Program-made: the position numbers and the translations under genes
DNA from: an uncultured Campylobacter sp.
GTDB lineage: Bacteria; Campylobacterota; Campylobacteria; Campylobacterales; Campylobacteraceae
Reading direction: 5' to 3'
Assembly: GCF_937949835.1 (NCBI RefSeq)
Contig: NZ_CALEDC010000220.1
Span: 1-5,802, forward strand
DNA length: 5,802 nucleotides
The notes under the pieces: model-generated
Databases searched by the model: none
What the model was told of the DNA's origin: nothing
Seen by the model: only the letters and a program-made list of their open reading frames with translations
Shown: positions 1 to 5,802 of the stretch, in pieces
Layout: every line of letters begins with the position of its first letter
How positions within the stretch are numbered: position 1 is the first letter of the stretch

Positions 1-33
1 TTTAGCCTAAGGCGTGGCACGTATATACGACGC

Positions 34-57
34 GGAATTTTAAAATTTTAAAATTCC
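34..57. repeat. 24-bp perfect AT-rich palindrome upstream of sotB
   Basis: The sequence from 34 to 57 equals its own reverse complement. It consists of GGAA, two tandem TTTTAAAA units and TTCC. It can be drawn as a hairpin with an 8-bp stem (34-41 with 50-57) and an 8-base loop. No T-tract follows, so it is not a standard intrinsic terminator. A second short palindrome, CGTATATACG, lies just before it at 20-29. It could be an operator, part of a dispersed intergenic repeat, or the end structure of an upstream gene that lies outside the window. The palindrome itself is directly visible; its role is unknown. Confidence 0.6.
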
Positions 58-91
58 TAGTAGAACTCGAAAAGCTAAAAACCGCTAAATA

Positions 92-100
92 TGCTAAACT
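92..100 (+). promoter_or_regulatory. possible extended -10 promoter element for sotB
   Basis: TGCTAAACT fits the pattern TGn-TAnAnT, an extended -10 of the kind common in epsilonproteobacterial sigma-70 promoters, which often lack a clear -35 box. It would start transcription near 106-108 and leave a leader of about 28 bases before the ATG at 135. The match keeps the three most conserved -10 bases (T, A and final T). AT-rich DNA produces such matches by chance, so this is only a candidate. Confidence 0.3.
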
Positions 101-121
101 TAAAGCCAAATTTAAAAAGCC

Positions 122-127
122 GGAGAG
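122..127 (+). promoter_or_regulatory. ribosome binding site of sotB
   Basis: GGAGAG stands seven bases before the ATG at 135 and is a good Shine-Dalgarno sequence. It supports that ATG as the start of the transporter gene. Confidence 0.7.
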
Positions 128-134
128 AAAACCG

Positions 135-1298
135 ATGAACGTTCATAAAATCGCCTACACGAGAGTTATCGCGCTGGCGTTTGCCGCCTTTATTTTTAAC
201 ACGACGGAATTTATCCCCGTGGCGCTGCTAAGCGACATCGCGGCGGATTTTAGTATGGACGTTACGAGCACGGGGCTAATCATCACAATCTACGCGTGGG
301 CGGTGAGTATCCTCTCACTGCCGCTGATGCTGCTAACCTCAAAGCTTGAGCGTAAGAGGCTACTTTTGCGGCTTTTCGTACTGTTTACGCTAAGCCACGT
401 CCTGGCCGCCATTGCGTGGAATTTCGCCGTTTTGGTAATTGCGCGCCTTGGCATCGCGATTTCGCACGCGATCTTTTGGTCGATCACCTCATCGCTCGTC
501 GTGCGCGTAGCGCCGATAAATAAAGGCTCTCAGGCCATCGGCATGCTGGCTTTGGGCACCTCGCTGGCGATGGTTTTGGGGCTTCCTTTGGGGCGCGTGG
601 TCGGCGAGCTTTTCGGCTGGAGGATTACGTTTTTTGCGATCGGCGCGCTTGCGGCGGCGGAGGCGCTGTTTCTTTGGAAAATTTTACCGTTTTTGCCAAG
701 CAGGCGCGCGGGCTCTCTTGCGAGCCTGCCGATGCTTGCAAAGCGCCCTATGCTGCTTGCTTTGTATCTGCTGACGTTTTTGATCGTAGGCGCGCATTTT
801 ACGACCTACAGCTATGTCGAGCCCTTCGTGGCGAAATTTAATCCCGCAGGCGATCACTTCGTAACCTACGTCCTGCTTGCATTCGGCGCTTCGGGCATCG
901 CCGCTAGCATGCTTTTTTCAAAGCTTTACCGCTCATTTGCGAACGCTTTTTTGATCTGCTCGATCCTTTTTATCCTAGCCTCGGCGCTAACGCTAAAAAT
1001 CTTTGTCGCAGAGAGCGCGGCGCTGCTGCTCGCGGCTTTCGTCTGGGGTATAGGTATTTCCGGCTTTGGGCTTTGTTTGCAGATTAGGGTTTTGGCGCTG
1101 GCTCCCGATGCTACCGACGTCGCGATATCGATCTACTCGGCGATATATAACGTAGGCATCGGCGGCGGAGCGCTTTTGGGGCATCAGATCGCAACGAAAT
1201 TCGGGCTTGAACACATAGGCGAGGCGGGCGCGATACTGGGCGCACTAGGGCTTGCAAGCTACCTCTATGCAAGCGTGAAATTCGCGGAGAAAAAATAG
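135..1298 (+). CDS. sotB: MFS sugar efflux transporter, SotB/YdeA family
   Basis: This is a proton-driven inner-membrane exporter. The E. coli family member (SotB/YdeA, about 396 residues) exports arabinose, IPTG and related sugars. The product here is 387 residues, so it is full length. Hydrophobic segments fit 12 membrane spans, with the first at about residues 11-33, a cytoplasmic charged loop after span 2 (SKLERKR, 69-75), a central cytoplasmic loop near 187-206, and six further spans ending near 382. Family strings shared with my memory of E. coli SotB include FIFNTTEF (19-26), the motif-C-like VLGLPLGR (147-154), YSYVEPF (225-231) and LALAPDATDVA (320-330). GGAGAG before the ATG supports the start. 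The DNA is GC-rich (hand-sampled lines 50-65%), unlike the mod and res genes downstream, and may represent the host background. The true substrate is not deducible; Campylobacter mostly do not use sugars, so drug or metabolite efflux is equally possible. Confidence 0.88.
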   Translation: MNVHKIAYTRVIALAFAAFIFNTTEFIPVALLSDIAADFSMDVTSTGLIITIYAWAVSILSLPLMLLTSKLERKRLLLRLFVLFTLSHVLAAIAWNFAVLVIARLGIAISHAIFWSITSSLVVRVAPINKGSQAIGMLALGTSLAMVLGLPLGRVVGELFGWRITFFAIGALAAAEALFLWKILPFLPSRRAGSLASLPMLAKRPMLLALYLLTFLIVGAHFTTYSYVEPFVAKFNPAGDHFVTYVLLAFGASGIAASMLFSKLYRSFANAFLICSILFILASALTLKIFVAESAALLLAAFVWGIGISGFGLCLQIRVLALAPDATDVAISIYSAIYNVGIGGGALLGHQIATKFGLEHIGEAGAILGALGLASYLYASVKFAEKK

Positions 1299-1327
1299 AG
1301 CGAGCAAAAAACTAAAGATGGCACAAA

Positions 1328-1408
1328 ATGACGCAAGAAATTTTACAAGCCTTCGTCCCGCTTAAAACCTCGCTAAACACGGTAAAAGATTGGGTCGAGC
1401 TAAAATAA
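1328..1408 (+). other. 26-codon ORF just upstream of mod, unknown
   Basis: An ORF runs from ATG at 1328 to TAA at 1406-1408 and encodes a 26-residue peptide that begins MTQEILQAF and ends VKDWVELK. It is amphipathic and plausible as protein rather than random translation, and its codons (GTC, CCG, TCG, ACC, GAG) resemble the GC-richer transporter gene more than mod. No strong Shine-Dalgarno precedes it; only AAAG at 1314-1317 is visible. It stops 11 bases before the mod ATG, with the mod ribosome binding site in the gap. It may be a translated leader peptide, the remnant of a host gene cut off when mod-res arrived, or chance. I do not recognise a family. Confidence 0.25.
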
Positions 1409-1414
1409 AAGGAG
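1407..1414 (+). promoter_or_regulatory. ribosome binding site that sets the mod start
   Basis: AAAAGGAG lies five bases before the ATG at 1420. The reading frame is open further upstream and includes a TTG at 1390, but that start would place this Shine-Dalgarno inside the coding sequence and has none of its own. The ATG at 1420 is therefore preferred. It gives an N-terminus MKIYDELK, which looks like a normal Mod N-terminus. Confidence 0.8.
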
Positions 1415-1419
1415 AAAAT

Positions 1420-3237
1420 ATGAAAATTTATGATGAACTAAAGTCGTGCCTAAAGGCGCAAAACGATCTTTTAGATGAAAAAGGCGAGATAAAAAAGTGG
1501 GTCGCTTTGGAGCGAGCTAGAAGTTTTGACGGCGAGCTTTTATCTCTTTTGTTAGGAAATGAAACGATAAAGAGCGAATTTTTTAAAGAAATTAGCGGAG
1601 CAACGGTATTTATGCAAAATAAATTTTGTGATTTTTTGGAGCTAAAGAGCTTTATGCCGGATAGCTTTACAAGCTTTAAAAACCAAATCGGACTTTCTAG
1701 TAAAGATAAATTTATCGGTAAAAGTAGCGAAGTCGTGTTAAATTTTCCTTATAAAGACTGCGTTCTAGAAGGCGGTGCAAGCCATGACGATGATAAGGGT
1801 AACGAGATATTTTTTAATGAAATTTTAGCTAGAGATGAGATAACCCAACTTTGCGATCCAAAAGTTCTAACTGCATTCGAGCGTATCAGCCGTCAAAGTC
1901 AGTCAGTCAGTTCCACGCAGCTTAAAGGCGGCTTAGTAAATAAATTTAATCGTAATGCCGAGATTAATCTCGCTCGCAATCTGCCGCAAGATACTATCAC
2001 CGATAATCTTTTAATAAAAGGCAATAACCTTTTGGCTTTACACTCTTTAAAAAAGGAATTTGCTGGGCGCGTAAAACTTATCTATATAGATCCGCCTTAT
2101 AACACTGGTAACGATAGCTTTAACTACAACGATAGTTTTAATCACTCCACTTGGCTTGTTTTTATGAAAAATCGCCTTGAAATAGCAAGGGAACTTTTAA
2201 GAGAGGATGGCAGTATCTATGTAAATTTAGATTACAATGAAGTCCATTATTGTAAAGTTCTAATGGATGAAATTTTTGGTTTAGAAAATTTTCAAAGAGA
2301 GGTTATTTGGAGAATAGGTTGGCTGTCTGGATATAAAACAGGAGTAAGTAATTATGTTAGAAATCATGACTCTATTTTATTCTATTCAAAAAATAAAAAT
2401 AAAATGTTCTTTAATAAAATATATATAGATAATTCAAATTTTAAGGAATTAATTAGTAAGAATAAACTTACGGACATATTATGTGATTACGATATGGATA
2501 AAAAGCAAATCAGTAATATTTATAATAAAATAAATTTTGATACTAGAATTAAAAGATATCCTATTGAAGATGTATGGAATGCAAACGAATATGACGATTT
2601 AAATAGTATTGCAATAGTTAGCTACTCTGGTGAATCTGTGTCTAAAATGTTAGGAACAGATGAAGTAAAAGGACAAAAATCTGAAAAATTGATTCAAAGA
2701 ATTATACAAAGTTCAACAAACGAAAACGACATAGTCCTTGACTTCTTTGCTGGAAGCGGGACGACTGCGGCGGTTGCGATGAAAATGAATAGGCAATTTA
2801 TCGCTATCGAGCAGATGGATTACATAGAAACGATAACCAAAGAGAGGCTTAAAAATGTGATTGAGGGCGAACAAGGTGGCGTAAGCAGGGCTTTAGATTG
2901 GCAAGGCGGCGGCGAATTCGTATATTTTGAGCTTAAAAAGCACAATGAACTTTTTAAAGAAAAAATCCTTAAAGCAAAAAATAAAAAAGAGATGCTAGAA
3001 ATTTTTAAAGAGATAGATAATAACGCATTTTTAAGCTACAAGGTCGATATGAAAAAATTTAGCAAAAACATAGACGAGTTTGAGACTTTAAGTCTAGATG
3101 AGCAAAAGCGGATACTAGATGAGTTTTTAGACAAAAATCAACTTTACGTAAATTTAAGCTCTATTAATGATGCGGACTTTGAAATCTCGGATGACGAAAA
3201 AGAAGCGAGCGCCAGCTTTTACGGAGAGAGAAAATGA
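1420..3237 (+). CDS. mod: Type III restriction-modification DNA methyltransferase (Mod)
   Basis: Mod transfers a methyl group from S-adenosylmethionine to one strand of a short asymmetric site, and it gives the Mod-Res complex its specificity. The product is 605 residues from ATG 1420, within the usual family range. The catalytic motif DPPYNTG is at residues 224-230, and the AdoMet motif DFFAGSGTT follows at 441-449. This order (DPPY before FxGxG) marks a beta-class amino-methyltransferase, as in EcoP1I and EcoP15I. Other family landmarks are VVLNFPYKDCVLEGG near 107-121, NLLIKGNNLLALHSLKK near 198-214, RNHDSILFYSK at 314-324, and LDKNQLYVN at 570-578 near the C-terminus. The target recognition domain should lie between the two motifs, roughly 300-405, and is encoded by strikingly AT-rich DNA. 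An AGTC repeat encodes SQSVS at 160-164. The usual KPE before motif I reads KSE here (420-422). The gene overlaps res by four bases. Adenine-N6 is the family norm; the site cannot be read from sequence. Confidence 0.95.
   Translation: MKIYDELKSCLKAQNDLLDEKGEIKKWVALERARSFDGELLSLLLGNETIKSEFFKEISGATVFMQNKFCDFLELKSFMPDSFTSFKNQIGLSSKDKFIGKSSEVVLNFPYKDCVLEGGASHDDDKGNEIFFNEILARDEITQLCDPKVLTAFERISRQSQSVSSTQLKGGLVNKFNRNAEINLARNLPQDTITDNLLIKGNNLLALHSLKKEFAGRVKLIYIDPPYNTGNDSFNYNDSFNHSTWLVFMKNRLEIARELLREDGSIYVNLDYNEVHYCKVLMDEIFGLENFQREVIWRIGWLSGYKTGVSNYVRNHDSILFYSKNKNKMFFNKIYIDNSNFKELISKNKLTDILCDYDMDKKQISNIYNKINFDTRIKRYPIEDVWNANEYDDLNSIAIVSYSGESVSKMLGTDEVKGQKSEKLIQRIIQSSTNENDIVLDFFAGSGTTAAVAMKMNRQFIAIEQMDYIETITKERLKNVIEGEQGGVSRALDWQGGGEFVYFELKKHNELFKEKILKAKNKKEMLEIFKEIDNNAFLSYKVDMKKFSKNIDEFETLSLDEQKRILDEFLDKNQLYVNLSSINDADFEISDDEKEASASFYGERK
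1897..1911 (+). repeat. AGTC tetranucleotide tract inside mod (3.75 copies)
   Basis: The 15 bases AGTCAGTCAGTCAGT form a perfect period-4 repeat within the mod coding sequence and encode SQSVS. AGTC is also the repeat unit of phase-variable mod genes in Haemophilus influenzae, where changes in copy number switch the gene. Here a gain of one unit would give TAA at 1923-1925 in the shifted frame, and a loss would give TAG at 1934-1936. The copy number is low, so active slippage is uncertain. In the given sequence the frame is open (ON). Confidence 0.75.
3223..3229 (+). promoter_or_regulatory. ribosome binding site of res within the end of mod
   Basis: GGAGAGA lies inside the last codons of mod, a few bases before the res ATG at 3234. 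It supports this start and suggests res is translated by ribosomes coupled to mod translation. Confidence 0.65.
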
Positions 3238-5765
3238 AATTCCTGCATGAAATTTTAACTGGCGAGTTTGGAAAGCGTGGGATTGAAGCCGCAAATTTAC
3301 CAAAAAGCGTGAGCGAAAATTTAAAATTTACGATTAGAGAGTATCAAAAAGAGGCATTTAAGAGATTTATTCTTTTATATGAAAACGACTTTAACGGTAA
3401 GCCGCAGTTGCCTCTTCATACGATGTTTAATATGGCGACTGGAAGCGGTAAAACGCTTGTTATGGCTGGGCTTATACTTTATCTTTTTGAGAAAGGATAT
3501 AAGAATTTTATATTTTTCGTAAATAGCGACAATATCATCAAAAAGACGAAAGAAAATTTCTTAAACGCAAATTCTAATAAATATCTCTTTACTGAGCGAA
3601 TTTTTATAAACAGTAAGGAAATTTTTATAAAAGAGTGCGAGAATTTTGAGGGTATACAAAACGAAAATGAGATAAATATCAAATTCTGCACAATCCAAAA
3701 GCTACACTCAGACCTAAATTCGCCAAGAGAAAATGCAGTTACATTTGAGGATTTGGCAGATAAAAATATCGTTTTGATTGCCGATGAAGCTCATCATCTA
3801 AGTGCTGACACAAAGAATAATACTGAAATTCTAGAAGAGTTCCAAACACCAAGTTGGGAAAACACGGTTGCTAAAATTTTAAAAATAAATTCTAAAAATC
3901 TTTTGCTTGAATTTAGTGCGACTTTGGATTATGAGAGTGTAGAAATCGCTGAAAAATATAAAGACAAAGTACTTTATAAATATGATTTAAAGGCATTTAG
4001 AGAGCAGGGATACTCAAAGGAAATCGAGCTTTTTAAAAGTGATATGAGCGATGAAAATAAGATGATGAGTGCTGTTATTTTTAATTTATATAGAGGTGTT
4101 TTGGCTGCAAATCATGATATAAATTTAAAGCCCGTAATTTTATTTAAGTCAAAAACTATAAAAGAATCAAACGAAAATGAAGAGAAATTTAGGCGGCTTG
4201 TAGACGAAGCGGACGCAAATTTTGTAGATAAATTTAGGAACGAAATCAAAGATGAAACGCTAGCTAAGGCTTTTAAATTTTTTGACGCCAATGGGATTTC
4301 AAGCGATAATCTAGCACAAAGGATAAGACAAAATTTCAAACCACAAAACTGCCTAAACGTAAATAACGAAAGCGAGGTAAAGGAAAAACAGATTGTTTTA
4401 AACTCTCTTGAGGACGAGCAAAATCCAGTGCGAGCGATATTTGCTGTAAATAAGCTAAATGAGGGCTGGGACGTGCTAAACCTTTTTGATATTGTTAGGC
4501 TTTATGATAGCAGAGACGGTAGAAACGGTAAGCCTGGTAAAACAACCATAAGCGAAGCTCAGCTAATCGGACGAGGGGCTAGATATTTTCCATTTAAAAT
4601 AAACAGCGAAGATGATAAGTTTAAAAGGAAATTCGATAAAGACGTAGATAATGAACTAAGAATTTTAGAGGAAATTTATTATCACACAAGCAATGATAGT
4701 AGGTATATAAGTGAGCTAAAGACGGCTTTAAGGGATGTTGGAATTTATGATGAAGATATGGTTCGCAAGGAGCTTAAGCTAAAGGATAGCTTTAAGGCGA
4801 CTAGCTTTTATAAAAACGCTCTTGTGTGGCATAACGACAAAATTCTGATGGGATATGATAAGGCTAAATTTGAAGAGATACCAAAGGAAATAGATTTTAC
4901 GCTTGGGTCAAATTTGGTCTTTAAGGAGGTTGTGTTTAATGATGAAAATTTAACTGCTAAATCACGCAAAATACTTAAAGAAAAGAAAATTCCACGGCAT
5001 ATTTTGAGGGTAGCGATGAGCGCGGATGAGTATTTTTACTTTGAAAATTTGCAAGCAAATTTTACCGATATAAAATCTACAAGCGAGTTTTTAAAACTTT
5101 TGGAGGATAAATTTAGCGTAAATTTTATAAGCGATACCGATGAGAGGGTTATTTCTAGCGATGAGTATCTAGCTGCCGCAAAAAAGCTTTTAAGGCATAT
5201 AAAAGATAATTTTGAAACAATTTCAAAATATAAGGCGAGTGAATATAAAAGTAAAAAATTTAATGAAATTTTTAAGGATAAAAGCCTAAATATCGCTAAA
5301 AATGATGAACGAACAGATGGGCAAGAAGGGGTTGTAAGCGATAAAGAATGGTATGCATTTAATGCAAATTACGGTACGAGTGAAGAGAAGGCTTTCGTAG
5401 AGTTTTTCGCTAAGCATGCAAACGAAATTTCGCAAAAATTTAGTGAAATTTATCTTGTGCGAAACGAGAGGGAGCTAAAAATTTATGACGAAAAGGGGCA
5501 GGCTTTCGAGCCCGATTTTTTGCTATTTTGCAAAAGCCTTAGCGGAGAGGAGCTGAATTATCAAATATTTATCGAGCCTAAAGGCGACGGCTTTATGGCG
5601 AATGACAGGTGGAAAGAGGAATTTTTGGAGCGAATTTTTAGCGAAAAACTACTGCGAAACGAGAAAGGACGTAAATATCTAATCACCGCCGCGCCGAAAT
5701 TTTATAATAGAAATTATGAAAAAGAATTTGGCTTGAAATTTAAAGAAGTTTTAGATTTAGAGTAA
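3234..5765 (+). CDS. res: Type III restriction endonuclease subunit (Res)
   Basis: Res is the ATP-dependent subunit that, bound to Mod, moves along DNA from an unmethylated site and cuts when two suitably oriented complexes interact. The product has 843 residues, somewhat shorter than EcoP15I Res but with every expected motif. The N-terminal SF2 helicase part shows a Q-like region REYQKEAF near 34-41, Walker A MATGSGKT (67-74), DEAHH motif II (184-188), SAT motif III (228-230), the NKLNEGWDV region of motif V (406-414) and QLIGRGAR motif VI (443-450). The C-terminal nuclease shows PD at 760-761 and EPK at 781-783, a PD-X19-EXK arrangement typical of type III Res. The ATG at 3234 overlaps the mod stop in ATGA and has its own Shine-Dalgarno, so the two genes form one transcription unit. 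No frameshift or missing catalytic residue is visible, so the enzyme should be active. Confidence 0.95.
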   Translation: MKFLHEILTGEFGKRGIEAANLPKSVSENLKFTIREYQKEAFKRFILLYENDFNGKPQLPLHTMFNMATGSGKTLVMAGLILYLFEKGYKNFIFFVNSDNIIKKTKENFLNANSNKYLFTERIFINSKEIFIKECENFEGIQNENEINIKFCTIQKLHSDLNSPRENAVTFEDLADKNIVLIADEAHHLSADTKNNTEILEEFQTPSWENTVAKILKINSKNLLLEFSATLDYESVEIAEKYKDKVLYKYDLKAFREQGYSKEIELFKSDMSDENKMMSAVIFNLYRGVLAANHDINLKPVILFKSKTIKESNENEEKFRRLVDEADANFVDKFRNEIKDETLAKAFKFFDANGISSDNLAQRIRQNFKPQNCLNVNNESEVKEKQIVLNSLEDEQNPVRAIFAVNKLNEGWDVLNLFDIVRLYDSRDGRNGKPGKTTISEAQLIGRGARYFPFKINSEDDKFKRKFDKDVDNELRILEEIYYHTSNDSRYISELKTALRDVGIYDEDMVRKELKLKDSFKATSFYKNALVWHNDKILMGYDKAKFEEIPKEIDFTLGSNLVFKEVVFNDENLTAKSRKILKEKKIPRHILRVAMSADEYFYFENLQANFTDIKSTSEFLKLLEDKFSVNFISDTDERVISSDEYLAAAKKLLRHIKDNFETISKYKASEYKSKKFNEIFKDKSLNIAKNDERTDGQEGVVSDKEWYAFNANYGTSEEKAFVEFFAKHANEISQKFSEIYLVRNERELKIYDEKGQAFEPDFLLFCKSLSGEELNYQIFIEPKGDGFMANDRWKEEFLERIFSEKLLRNEKGRKYLITAAPKFYNRNYEKEFGLKFKEVLDLE

Positions 5766-5775
5766 TTAAAATCCG

Positions 5776-5802
5776 CCGCATAATCTATAAATTACTTTGC
5801 GG
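5776..5802. other. imperfect stem-loop after res, cut by the window edge
   Basis: CCGCATAAT at 5776-5784 can pair with ATTA (5791-5794) and TGCGG (5798-5802), leaving a 6-base loop and a 3-base bulge (CTT). It begins ten bases after the res stop codon, where a terminator would be expected. The window ends at the stem, so a following T-tract cannot be seen. The bases before the stem (AAAAT at 5768-5772) could pair with such a tract. It may be the terminator of the mod-res operon or an inverted repeat at the edge of the acquired segment. Confidence 0.3.

Noticed and set aside
1..51. Open frame on the + strand ending with TAA at 49-51, possibly the tail of an upstream gene
   Set aside because: Only 16 codons are visible and they run into the perfect palindrome. 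The translated string is arginine-rich and unlike a clear protein end. It could be real, but nothing supports it.
290..487. Minus-strand ORF of 65 codons inside sotB
   Set aside because: It is the shadow of a GC-rich coding region in another frame, with no binding site and no recognisable protein features.
993..1214. Minus-strand ORF of 73 codons inside sotB
   Set aside because: It is antisense to the conserved C-terminal half of the transporter, and its composition is typical of a shadow frame.
1341..1367. Possible hairpin TTTT-AAGC / GCTT-AAAA as a terminator between sotB and mod
   Set aside because: The stem is four base pairs plus a bulged A/T extension with a nine-base loop, and no T-run follows. 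It is too weak to call. Cotranscription of mod with sotB therefore cannot be excluded.
1401..1406. TAAAAT as a -10 box for mod
   Set aside because: It would start transcription inside the mod ribosome binding site, leaving no usable leader. AT-rich DNA gives such matches by chance.
1390..1419. Longer Mod start at TTG 1390 adding ten residues
   Set aside because: A strong Shine-Dalgarno (AAAAGGAG) is correctly spaced for ATG 1420 and would lie inside the coding region if TTG were used. TTG 1390 has no binding site.
3479..4339. Minus-strand ORFs of 70 and 75 codons inside res
   Set aside because: They are F/S/L/K-rich antisense readings of lysine- and glutamate-rich res sequence, a common artefact.
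1420..5765. A larger or novel defence system (BREX, DISARM, phosphorothioation or similar)
   Set aside because: Both genes carry the full standard motif sets of type III Mod and Res, overlap as usual, and have no additional gene between them or within the window.
1420..5765. Homopolymer tracts as phase-variation sites in mod or res
   Set aside because: The longest runs I saw are six to seven A or T bases and there is no poly-G tract. These are ordinary for AT-rich DNA.

Overview
The window looks like part of an epsilonproteobacterial chromosome, most likely a Campylobacter of the moderate-GC oral/enteric group (C. gracilis, C. showae, C. rectus or C. curvus type). The basis is codon style (AAA, TTT, TTA and AGC/GCG-rich lysine/leucine/serine/alanine usage), the AAATTT/AAAATTTT-rich intergenic DNA, and the family type of the three genes. 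The species is inference, because nothing here is a taxonomic marker.

Layout, all on the + strand. Positions 1-134 are non-coding and hold a 24-bp perfect AT-rich palindrome, a possible extended -10 promoter and a clear ribosome binding site. Positions 135-1298 encode a 12-TM major facilitator transporter of the SotB/YdeA sugar-efflux family in visibly GC-rich DNA. Positions 1299-1419 are a short spacer with a 26-codon ORF of unknown meaning. Positions 1420-3237 (mod) and 3234-5765 (res) encode a complete two-gene type III restriction-modification system in AT-rich DNA, with a 4-base ATGA overlap between the genes. Positions 5766-5802 are non-coding and contain an imperfect stem-loop cut by the window edge. 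No stretch above 300 bases lacks a gene. No RNA genes, insertion sequences or CRISPR arrays were seen.

How the genes work together: Mod is the beta-class N6-adenine (or N4-cytosine) methyltransferase that carries the sequence specificity. Res is the SF2 translocase with a C-terminal PD...EXK nuclease that works only in complex with Mod. Together they protect self DNA and cut unmodified foreign DNA. The transporter is not functionally linked to them; it is probably the flanking host gene.

This is a known class of defence system, not a new one. The most interesting details are inside mod. One is a 3.75-copy AGTC tetranucleotide tract, the same unit used by phase-variable Haemophilus mod genes, where gain or loss of one unit gives an immediate stop. 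The other is an extremely AT-rich block (about 19% GC by hand count) that coincides with the target recognition domain and suggests exchange of that domain.
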